DNA of 5,033 bases from positions 1 through 5,033 of the forward strand of contig DAOVMB010000240.1 of assembly GCA_030630905.1 (NCBI GenBank), given 5' to 3'. The notes below the pieces were generated by a model that made no database searches, was not told the DNA's origin, and saw only the letters and a program-made list of their open reading frames with translations. The DNA is from Sedimentisphaerales bacterium. GTDB lineage: Bacteria > Planctomycetota > Phycisphaerae > Sedimentisphaerales > Anaerobacaceae. Made by a program: the position numbers and the translations under genes. Shown here piece after piece: positions 1 through 5,033 of this stretch (its first letter is position 1; each line of letters starts with the position of its first letter).

Positions 1-283
1 CTAAATATTCTTCAATATCTATTTCATAAGCATGCAACAATGCTAGGACATAAGCAAAACCACGAGGTCCCCCACCATGGTAACCCGAAGAGAATCCTGA
101 TTTGACCGCTACTACTTCGTCAGTCTCCATACGGAGAATTAATGCATGAGATTGATCGCTTGTAATGATCAGAACTTTCGAAATTATGTCACCGTATTGC
201 AAATATCGCAATACTGCATCCGTACATGATTTCGTGATTCCAGCCATCCCTACGAATTGAAGCCCTGCACCTTTATTTTTCAT
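1..283 (-). CDS. Unrecognised protein, N-terminal 94 residues (runs off the left edge)
   Basis: I found this frame by translating the reverse complement from ATG 283. It stays open for 94 codons to the window edge, so the stop lies outside. There is no signal peptide and no obvious membrane segment. Visible parts are a short alternating hydrophobic stretch (KVLIITSD, residues 36-43; HALILRM, 46-52; VVAVKSGF, 57-64) that looks like beta strands, then a glycine-rich motif SGYHGGGPRG (residues 66-75), a helix-like FAYVLALLHAYE (76-87) and acidic DIEEYL (89-94). The motif followed by a helix suggests a compact alpha/beta domain, possibly one binding a ligand or partner; that is inference. I cannot name the family. 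Start choice: ATG 283 has a weak purine tract (AGAGA, 291-287) just upstream; a second Met lies at codon 13. G+C is about 41% by hand count, lower than the neighbouring polysaccharide genes, and a TATAAT box precedes it, so it is probably a separate transcription unit. Confidence 0.6.
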   Translation of the reverse strand, partial: MKNKGAGLQFVGMAGITKSCTDAVLRYLQYGDIISKVLIITSDQSHALILRMETDEVVAVKSGFSSGYHGGGPRGFAYVLALLHAYEIDIEEYL

Positions 284-419
284 TTTTCTCTGGTGAATAT
301 AATATTATATGTTTTTTTGATAACAACGATTAACGTACTCATTAAATTGATAATTGGCAATAAAAATTCGGCTACACGATGGCGAGACGCAAGCGTCACT
401 TAAGGGCGAGATACCCTCG
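284..419. other. Intergenic region between the polysaccharide cluster and the left-edge gene
   Basis: These 136 bases separate the aminotransferase stop (TAG 422-420) from the start of the left-edge gene (ATG 283), both on the minus strand. The half next to the aminotransferase is GC-rich and full of short inverted repeats. The half next to the left gene (about 300-370) is strongly AT-rich, with a T7 run at 312-318 and the candidate -10 box. I see no tRNA, no riboswitch-like fold and no convincing open frame that does not simply overlap the aminotransferase gene. Confidence 0.7.
304..309 (-). promoter_or_regulatory. Candidate -10 box for the left-edge gene
   Basis: Reading the minus strand, 309-304 is a perfect TATAAT lying 20 bases upstream of ATG 283. 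A start of transcription near 297 would leave a leader of roughly 14 bases holding the AGAGA tract. No good -35 box is present: the best at 17-19 base spacing matches TTGACA at only about three positions (around TTAATC). The surrounding AT-rich sequence makes a chance match quite possible. Confidence 0.35.
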
Positions 420-420
420 C
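381..420. repeat. Paired short inverted repeats sharing a GGCGAGA direct repeat; possible 3' transcript structure
   Basis: GGCGAGA occurs at 381-387 and again at 405-411. Each copy overlaps a small inverted repeat. The first is GACGC 386-390 with GCGTC 393-397; with a four-base loop this is GACG/CGTC closing CTTG on the minus-strand transcript. The second is GCGAG 406-410 with CTCGC 416-420 (5-base loop), or alternatively AGGG 403-406 with CCCT 414-417. The element sits directly after the aminotransferase stop and could fold at the 3' end of the operon transcript. A T5 run on the minus strand (366-362) lies 19 bases beyond the nearer hairpin, too far for a classical intrinsic terminator, so termination here is only a possibility. 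Confidence 0.45.
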
Positions 421-1574
421 TACGAATAGGTAAAGCCGGTTATGAATTCGACGGTTTTTACGGCGGTTTTTTCGCTTGTCCGTGGGTGCAGTGGCAGATT
501 CACCGCCTCGCGTGCGGCTTTCTCAGCTTCCGGACACATTCCGAGTTCGTAGTCGTAGGAGGCTAGGGGCGTTTCAATCGGGTGCAGGGGACATTCGAAC
601 CAGCTTCCAAGTTCGATGCCGGCTTTAGCCGCCTGCGCTAGGGCCTCTTCTTTCTCTGCGATTCGCACGGGGTATCTCACCATGACCGGTTCGGCCAGTT
701 TCCTGCTATCCTTGCTGGGCTTCCAGTCTCTGTCCACAAGCAGCTCATCATACAACTGCATTATCTTCCGCCGGTGAGCGATGTTTTTTTCTATTTTGCC
801 GAGTTGCCTGATTCCCGAGCGAGCCTGCACGGTACTCATTGCTTTGAAGAAATCGTCCGCTTTCACCGGTTCGAATTCACTTGTGCTTGAGGAGCCGATG
901 ACCGCCCCTTTTTTCGTGAGATACCTGAACAGGCTCTGGGCCAGAGCGGTCGTTCCTGGATAGATAAACAGCCTGTAGATTATCAATTGCATCCTGAGCA
1001 TAAAGACTTCCCGGTTCGATGGGCAGCACATTTCATTTGTCGCAAGCGATTCGATCCGGCCGGCCAATTCGCGGTCGCTTGTAATAACTATTCCTCCGAG
1101 ACCCGTCGTATAAGGTTTGTTCCATTGAAATGAGAAATACCCCGCCCGGCCGAATGTCCCGACCATCCGGCCTTTATATTTCGAACCCAGGGCAAGGCAG
1201 CAATCCTCGATGACGCAGATTCCGCTGCTCTGAGCGATTTTCATTATCGTATCCATTTCACATGGATAGCCGTATGTGTGCTGAGCAATGATGACTTTTG
1301 TCTTGTTTGTAATCTTTTCTTCCAGCAGATTTACATTCATATTGAACGTGTCCGGCTCTATATCGACATATACCGGTCTGGCCCCGACGTACTTTATCGG
1401 ATTTACATTCATAACGCAGGTATAGCCCGGCAGGATAACCTCATCATCCTGGCCGACGTCGAGCGCCCGCAGTAAGGCGTATAGCGCGACTCTGCCTTTC
1501 CAAAACACAAAGGCTCGCTCGGCGCCGAGGAATCGGGCAAACTTTTGCTGGTATTCTTCTATTATCTTTTCCAT
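420..1574 (-). CDS. DegT/DnrJ/EryC1/StrS-family PLP-dependent aminotransferase (384 aa)
   Basis: Full-length for this fold-type I family, whose members usually transfer an amino group from glutamate or glutamine to a keto nucleotide sugar in the cytosol. Cofactor-site residues are visible: D124 in EDCCLALG (123-130), expected to pair with the pyridine nitrogen, and K153 in FSFQWNKPYTTG (147-158), the expected Schiff-base lysine. The C-terminal CPEAEKAAREAVNLPLHP region (347-364) is family-typical. Odd points: the usual SGTAAL near the N terminus reads KGRVAL (26-31), the Q/H normally in EDxAQ/HA is L127, and the usual GEGG after the lysine is GLGG (158-161). The first change I recognise from a subgroup found in polysaccharide clusters; its substrate is not known to me, so a sugar substrate is inferred. 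ATG 1574 is supported by GAGGT at 1591-1587. It begins 10 bases after the GT2 stop and is the last gene of the run. Confidence 0.9.
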   Translation of the reverse strand: MEKIIEEYQQKFARFLGAERAFVFWKGRVALYALLRALDVGQDDEVILPGYTCVMNVNPIKYVGARPVYVDIEPDTFNMNVNLLEEKITNKTKVIIAQHTYGYPCEMDTIMKIAQSSGICVIEDCCLALGSKYKGRMVGTFGRAGYFSFQWNKPYTTGLGGIVITSDRELAGRIESLATNEMCCPSNREVFMLRMQLIIYRLFIYPGTTALAQSLFRYLTKKGAVIGSSSTSEFEPVKADDFFKAMSTVQARSGIRQLGKIEKNIAHRRKIMQLYDELLVDRDWKPSKDSRKLAEPVMVRYPVRIAEKEEALAQAAKAGIELGSWFECPLHPIETPLASYDYELGMCPEAEKAAREAVNLPLHPRTSEKTAVKTVEFITGFTYS

Positions 1575-1584
1575 CGATGCTTTG

Positions 1585-2619
1585 CTACCTCGATATTTGC
1601 ATTTCCTCTGGTTTTTTCAAGCCGCTTCCTCTCAGGATGGAAAACCTGATAACGCCCCAAAGTGAACCTGATCCGTAGGCGAAGTGCAGGATAGTAAAAA
1701 CCACCGGCGTCAGAGGTGCGTATCGCCAGCCTGATTTGCGACCGACATCCAGCGCGCCGATCACGAGCCCTAACACATAAAAGGACGCTTCAATTGCCAA
1801 TATAATCCAAAACGGCTTCCATAAAAAACCTGCCAATCCCGGCAATAGAAGGGACAAGACGAATAACAAAGGCACTAATTGCCTGAAACTGGCCGGCCTC
1901 TTATGTTTCTGTAAAGTTCTTATCCGCCAAAAGCCATACTGAAAATACTGCTTCCAGAGTTTACGCAGGGAGCCTCGCGAAAAATATGTGCTTTGTATCG
2001 ATTTCGACATCCATATTTTCCCGCCGGCCAGAGTGATTCTCAGATTAAATTCATCATCCTGGTTGCGCACCAATTCCTCGTCGAAGTAGCCGATCTTATC
2101 GACGATCCACCTGTGGTGCGTGCCGAAGGCGAGCGTATCGACCCAGCCTTCGTAATCTCCCAGCCTGAATCGTGAGTTGCCCACGCCAATCGGCGAGCGC
2201 ATTGCCGAGGCAATCGCCTGCCCCACAAAACTATCCGCAACTGTTTTAATATAGCCGCCTGCGATCCAGGCTTCCGGATGTTCGTGCAGGCACCGGATCG
2301 ATTTAGCGATAAAATCCGCTGGAATTTCTACATGTCCATCCACCCGAATGAACAAATCACCTCGTGCCGTCTTAAGGCCGATATTCATCGCCGCCGGAGC
2401 AATCCGCTTCGGATTATCCAGCATCATTACCCGGCTGTCCGCCTTCGACAGTCGAGCCACAATTTCTCTCGTGCCGTCATCGCTCTTCCCATCTACAACG
2501 AGAATCTCCATCCTCTCGGCGGGATAATCGTTATCCAATACGCTTCTTATCGCCCGCTCTATAAAATCGGCCTCGTTGCGAATCGGCATGATAATAGTTA
2601 CAAAAGGTGAATCCTGCAT
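1585..2619 (-). CDS. GT2 glycosyltransferase, ExoA-like, with C-terminal membrane segments (344 aa)
   Basis: A GT-A fold family 2 enzyme resembling ExoA, the succinoglycan glucosyltransferase, which adds a sugar to a lipid-linked repeat unit at the cytoplasmic face. Counting from ATG 2619: TIIMPIRNE (8-16) is the nucleotide-binding first strand, VVDGKSDDGT (41-50) the second conserved block, RVDGH (92-96) stands in the place of the metal-binding DxD, NQDDEFNLR (186-194) carries the likely catalytic acid, and the RGSLRKLWKQYFQYGFWR segment (215-232) fills the place of QxxRW. Three hydrophobic segments follow at about 247-266, 270-290 and 303-324, then a basic tail. Sugar donor and linkage cannot be read from the sequence. 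Start choice: a TTG at 2637 would add six residues, but ATG 2619 has GGAAG at 2631-2627 with 7-base spacing, and family N termini begin just before TIIMP. It follows the acyltransferase gene by 63 bases, the largest gap in the run. Confidence 0.9.
   Translation of the reverse strand: MQDSPFVTIIMPIRNEADFIERAIRSVLDNDYPAERMEILVVDGKSDDGTREIVARLSKADSRVMMLDNPKRIAPAAMNIGLKTARGDLFIRVDGHVEIPADFIAKSIRCLHEHPEAWIAGGYIKTVADSFVGQAIASAMRSPIGVGNSRFRLGDYEGWVDTLAFGTHHRWIVDKIGYFDEELVRNQDDEFNLRITLAGGKIWMSKSIQSTYFSRGSLRKLWKQYFQYGFWRIRTLQKHKRPASFRQLVPLLFVLSLLLPGLAGFLWKPFWIILAIEASFYVLGLVIGALDVGRKSGWRYAPLTPVVFTILHFAYGSGSLWGVIRFSILRGSGLKKPEEMQISR
1587..1591 (-). promoter_or_regulatory. Shine-Dalgarno sequence of the aminotransferase gene
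   Basis: On the minus strand GAGGT (1591-1587) lies 12 bases before ATG 1574 and overlaps the last codons and stop of the upstream glycosyltransferase gene. The spacing is a little long, but the overlap fits translational coupling. Confidence 0.55.
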
Positions 2620-2626
2620 GAGATTT

Positions 2627-2631
2627 CTTCC
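2627..2631 (-). promoter_or_regulatory. Shine-Dalgarno sequence that decides the GT2 start
   Basis: GGAAG on the minus strand (2631-2627) lies 7 bases before ATG 2619. It falls inside the six extra codons that a TTG 2637 start would need, while the sequence upstream of that TTG (GAATGAGTGC) offers only a weak match. This favours ATG 2619. Confidence 0.5.
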
Positions 2632-2682
2632 GATCAAGCACTCATTCTACACTACATAAAACTAAAAATGTATCAGCGGCAA

Positions 2683-3333
2683 TTATAAATCCAGGAAAAA
2701 TACAATGCTTTCTCCGGATTTGCCGCTTTGGCGCCAACCGTGTTTCTTGTAGAACGCCACGGCACGGCTGTTCTCGCTGACGACAGATAGAGTAAGTCGC
2801 TCGTATCCTTTGGCTTTACAGGCAAGCTGGAAGGACTCGATAAGTTTTCCGGCGACGCCGGTCCCTTTGCCGTCCGGCAGAACGCAGATCGACAGCAGGC
2901 TACCTGGGCGAACTACAGCACTTGGTGCTTTAGCATCCCCCGAATGAGCAGCGGTACGCTTTCGATATAATTTCTTTATGAGTTTCTGAAGGAGCACACG
3001 ACGCACCAGCCGCTTGCTGATAAATTTCCAGAAAATAAGGTGGGGATAGCGAAACAGCGCCGAGCTTAGAAATTCATCCCGGATATGGGGATCGCCGCCT
3101 ACTGCCAGGCCAACGACTTTGCCTTCGGAATCAACGGCAACCCGGCAAATACCTCCGCGATGCTTAATGAAGAATAGATAAAGAGCAAAAAGCCAATGAA
3201 AGCCCATCTCGGTCATAAAGCGTCCCGGGAAGGACTTAATATGGCACTGAACCATGCCCTGAATGTGTACATCCTGGGCCTCTGTGACTTTAACGGCGCC
3301 ATCGGCAGCTATATCATTATTAGTCTTTTTCAT
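2683..3333 (-). CDS. GNAT-family N-acyltransferase (216 aa)
   Basis: The acyl-CoA binding signature is clear: motif A runs from LLSICVLPDGKGTG to VAGKLIESF (146-168), with KGTGVAG (156-162) as the pyrophosphate-binding loop, and motif B is SENSRAVAFYKKHGW (186-200) with the usual N188 and Y195. The N-terminal part (about 15-80) matches the GNAT start: an alpha1-alpha2 region with HIKSFPGRFMTEMG (31-44), then strands CRVAVDSEGKVVGLAVGG (63-80). Between these halves lies a long insert (about 85-142) with a very basic, amphipathic stretch (FWKFISKRLVRRVLLQKL, 101-118, then IKKLYRKR), which makes the protein longer than a minimal GNAT of about 150 residues. The insert could bind the membrane or a lipid-linked glycan; that is inference. 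It starts 3 bases after the GT4 stop, so translation is probably coupled; the upstream AAGAAA is only a weak ribosome-binding site. Context suggests N-acylation of an amino sugar, but the substrate is unproven. Confidence 0.85.
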   Translation of the reverse strand: MKKTNNDIAADGAVKVTEAQDVHIQGMVQCHIKSFPGRFMTEMGFHWLFALYLFFIKHRGGICRVAVDSEGKVVGLAVGGDPHIRDEFLSSALFRYPHLIFWKFISKRLVRRVLLQKLIKKLYRKRTAAHSGDAKAPSAVVRPGSLLSICVLPDGKGTGVAGKLIESFQLACKAKGYERLTLSVVSENSRAVAFYKKHGWRQSGKSGESIVFFLDL

Positions 3334-3336
3334 TAT

Positions 3337-4575
3337 TTATTTCTTGCTGACGGCCTCGATTAGCACGTTTTCAATACGGTTGGCTAATTTGACTCGGTCG
3401 AATTCCCGTTCCGCCAATTCACGCGCATTTTTGCCCATTCGTCGGCATAGCTCACGATCAGCAGCCAGCTCTTCCAGCGTATCGGCCAGCATTTTAGGGC
3501 GATTGGCGTCGAGGCACTTGCCGCAGTTGTTGTTCTCTATTGTTTCGCCCAACCAGCCTGGAACATTGATCAGCACGGGCTTTCCCGCCGCCAGGGCGTC
3601 GAACATCTTGTTCGGAGACCACGCGTACTCTTTAGCTGCCCGGTAAATAGTCATGCACACGTCGCACCCGGCAACAATTCGAGCGAGCTGCTCCTTGTCA
3701 GGCACCAGATCACTGAAGATTACGTTTGTCAGTTCGTATTCGCTTGCCATCTTTTCCAATTCGGCACGTTTTCCGCCGCTTCCGTGCAGCACGAAGACGA
3801 TTTTATTGTTGCCTCGTTCGGCTAAGATTCGTGCGGCTTCAATTACGTACTCAAGCCCGTTTGCCAAACCCATTGCCCCGAAGTAAATCGCGGCGAATCT
3901 GTCTCCTAATCCGAGCCGCTGGCGCTCTACCGAGCCGTCAACATCCGGGCCGAACAGCTCCAGGTCGCTGGCGTTCGGGATTACCGTCACTTTCCCTGTC
4001 GGCACGCCCGCGCGGACGATACCTTCTTTCATGCCGGGTGACAGGGCGACGATATGCTTTGCTCCCGTGTATATTTTTTTTGCCATTCGCTCCAGCCACA
4101 ATATGGCCAGCGGATTTTTCAAAGCTCCGACGTTGACCAGCGCTTCGGGCCAAAGGTCGCGAACCTCGAAAACGAACGGTACCTTGAAGTATTGACCCAG
4201 GGTAAGGCCGGCCAGCCCGATTGTCAGCGGCGTGTGTGTGGCAAAGACCACATCAGGCGCCGGGAGTTTCTTGCCGATGCGGCAGGCCGACCACGCAAAC
4301 TGATAGAACTTGAGCATCCGTTGCGGGCCGCTCATACCGGTGCCGACCTGCGGGTCGTTGTAAGCCGCGGCAATCGCAACCACACCAATTCCTTCGGTCT
4401 CGAACTTGGCGTATTGTTTACCTTCTGGCACGGGAAACTCCCGGTTTGCCAGGCCCGAGGTCATCATTGTCACGCGGTGACCTTTACCCACAAGGTACCG
4501 GGCAAATTCGTAGGACCGTGTCCCCGTCAATCCTTTTCGTGTAGCAAAATATTGGTGCAGATAGAGAATGTGCAT
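3337..4575 (-). CDS. GT4 glycosyltransferase, WbuB/WcaI-like (412 aa)
   Basis: A GT-B fold retaining glycosyltransferase, expected to act in the cytosol or at the inner face of the membrane during surface-polysaccharide assembly. The N-terminal acceptor domain opens with HILYLHQYF (2-10) and GTRSYEFARYLVGKGHRVTMMTS (18-40), the opening typical of WbuB/WcaI-type enzymes, followed by FATHTPLTIGLAG (111-123) and FEVRDLWPEA (136-145). The linker VIPNASDLELF (198-208) leads to the donor domain, with YFGAMGLANGLEYVIEA (231-247), VLHGSGGKRAEL (262-273) and SPNKMFDALAAGKPVLINVPGW (320-341). The EX7E pair of classical GT4 enzymes is replaced here by A318 and D326, a change I associate with this subgroup. 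There are no convincing membrane segments, and length is normal. The start ATG 4575 lies 10 bases after the dehydrogenase stop; no strong Shine-Dalgarno is visible, so coupling is likely. The sugar transferred is unknown; amino-sugar transfer is known for WbuB, but that does not settle it here. Confidence 0.92.
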   Translation of the reverse strand: MHILYLHQYFATRKGLTGTRSYEFARYLVGKGHRVTMMTSGLANREFPVPEGKQYAKFETEGIGVVAIAAAYNDPQVGTGMSGPQRMLKFYQFAWSACRIGKKLPAPDVVFATHTPLTIGLAGLTLGQYFKVPFVFEVRDLWPEALVNVGALKNPLAILWLERMAKKIYTGAKHIVALSPGMKEGIVRAGVPTGKVTVIPNASDLELFGPDVDGSVERQRLGLGDRFAAIYFGAMGLANGLEYVIEAARILAERGNNKIVFVLHGSGGKRAELEKMASEYELTNVIFSDLVPDKEQLARIVAGCDVCMTIYRAAKEYAWSPNKMFDALAAGKPVLINVPGWLGETIENNNCGKCLDANRPKMLADTLEELAADRELCRRMGKNARELAEREFDRVKLANRIENVLIEAVSKK

Positions 4576-4585
4576 GTTTGTGATA

Positions 4586-5033
4586 TTACCAGTAAATGCC
4601 TTCGTAGCCGTCGGTGTTGCAATCTATGCCCCCGATGTCCGCCAGGTCCAGCACGCGGATTCCGGCGTTGAGCCACTGTCGAACACAATCGGCGTCTATG
4701 ATTGGTTGATTTATAATTATCAAATCTGTTTCCGTAAGCTCTTCCAGCGAGCTAATGAGCAGCTTTTCCAGATGGCGCAGCGCCGTTTGAACTTGCTGTT
4801 TATTGCTTCCTATCAGCCGCTCCGGCTGGACGACCGGGTCATAAATCCTCAATTGTATTCCCTCGCCGAGCAATGCCTTGGCAACCTTCACAAAGGGGCT
4901 TTCGCGCATATCGTCCGTGTTCGGCTTGAAGGCCAGGCCGACCATCCCGACCGCGCCGGGTCTATTTTCAAGAATCCGCCGGACAAGTTCGTTGATCTGG
5001 GCCTCATTACTCTTAAGCAGGTTTTCCAGCATC
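4586..5033 (-). CDS. GDP-mannose/UDP-glucose 6-dehydrogenase, C-terminal part (cut at the right edge)
   Basis: Only the C-terminal third (about 148 residues) is in the window. The ATG at 5032 is an internal methionine and the reading frame continues to the right; whole enzymes of this family are about 430 residues. The family oxidises the C6 alcohol of a sugar nucleotide to a carboxylate with two NAD+, giving GDP-mannuronate or UDP-glucuronate. The signature GLAFKPNTDDMRESP (32-46) is clear, with the conserved substrate-contacting lysine K36 and the R43 position. LRIYDPVV (61-68) and LIIINQP (104-110) are strands of the C-terminal Rossmann domain. The last residues, EGIYW, match closely the EGICW end I recall for AlgD, which favours the GDP-mannose dehydrogenase branch over Ugd, though the missing N-terminal part would be needed to decide. 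It is first in the visible run and ends with TAA 10 bases before the GT4 start. Confidence 0.88.
   Translation of the reverse strand, partial: MLENLLKSNEAQINELVRRILENRPGAVGMVGLAFKPNTDDMRESPFVKVAKALLGEGIQLRIYDPVVQPERLIGSNKQQVQTALRHLEKLLISSLEELTETDLIIINQPIIDADCVRQWLNAGIRVLDLADIGGIDCNTDGYEGIYW

Noticed and set aside
362..397. Intrinsic terminator after the aminotransferase gene
   Set aside because: The stem at 386-397 is only 4-5 pairs long and the T5 run (366-362) is 19 bases past it, so the pattern is not a standard rho-independent terminator; recorded as an inverted repeat instead.
354..566. A 70-residue plus-strand frame starting in the intergenic region
   Set aside because: It begins with TTG, has no ribosome-binding site, and most of it is antisense to the aminotransferase C-terminus.
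2278..2610. A 110-residue plus-strand open frame
   Set aside because: It is antisense to the conserved catalytic part of the GT2 gene, where the minus-strand frame carries all the family motifs.
2620..2682. Possible internal promoter in the 63-base gap before the GT2 gene
   Set aside because: A TAGAAT on the minus strand resembles a -10 box, but no acceptable -35 sits at 16-18 bases; the best partner (GATACA) is 19 bases away with three matches. Not supported well enough to list.
3263..4136. Plus-strand open frames of 127, 77 and 136 residues (3263-3646, 3653-3886, 3726-4136)
   Set aside because: All are antisense to the GT4/GNAT genes, with Ser/Arg/Leu-rich low-complexity translations and no recognisable domain.
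4054..4671. A 205-residue open frame on the plus strand
   Set aside because: It lies antisense to the well-supported GT4 and dehydrogenase genes, has no family motifs, is rich in Cys, His and Arg as expected of a shadow frame, and crosses the boundary of two real genes.
1..5033. CRISPR array, insertion sequence, tRNA or rRNA
   Set aside because: No regularly spaced repeats, transposase motifs, terminal inverted repeats or RNA-gene signatures were seen on either strand.

Overview
The window is the distal part of an exopolysaccharide or other surface-polysaccharide cluster. All recognised genes lie on the minus strand, so transcription runs from the right edge to the left. The organism cannot be fixed from the sequence. 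The gene set (AlgD-like dehydrogenase, WbuB/WcaI-like GT4, ExoA-like GT2, DegT-type aminotransferase, GNAT acyltransferase) suits a Gram-negative-type bacterium of medium G+C. A planctomycete, a deltaproteobacterial-type lineage or an uncultivated relative are all possible, and this is a guess.

Layout in transcription order: (1) 5033-4586, the C-terminal third of a GDP-mannose/UDP-glucose 6-dehydrogenase cut by the window edge, which would supply an NDP-uronic acid; (2) 4575-3337, a cytosolic GT4 glycosyltransferase; (3) 3333-2683, a GNAT N-acyltransferase with a basic amphipathic insert; (4) 2619-1585, an ExoA-like GT2 glycosyltransferase with C-terminal membrane segments, better started at ATG 2619 than at the upstream TTG 2637; (5) 1574-420, a PLP-dependent DegT/DnrJ/EryC1/StrS-family aminotransferase of a divergent subgroup. 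Gaps are 10, 3, 63 and 10 bases, so the five genes look like one operon or two tightly linked ones. Together they read as precursor oxidation, assembly of a repeat unit on a membrane carrier by two glycosyltransferases, and possibly amination plus N-acylation of a sugar. No flippase, polymerase, export gene or initiating phosphoglycosyltransferase is visible.

The cluster ends at 420. Bases 284-419 are non-coding: two short inverted repeats sharing a GGCGAGA repeat (381-420), then an AT-rich stretch with a perfect TATAAT on the minus strand. Bases 1-283 hold a further minus-strand gene that starts at ATG 283 and runs off the left edge with no stop (94 codons visible). It is about 41% G+C by hand count, clearly lower than the polysaccharide genes. 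Its product is not recognised but carries a striking glycine-rich motif (GYHGGGPRG). It is the least explained part of the window and may mark the border of the cluster or of a transferred segment.
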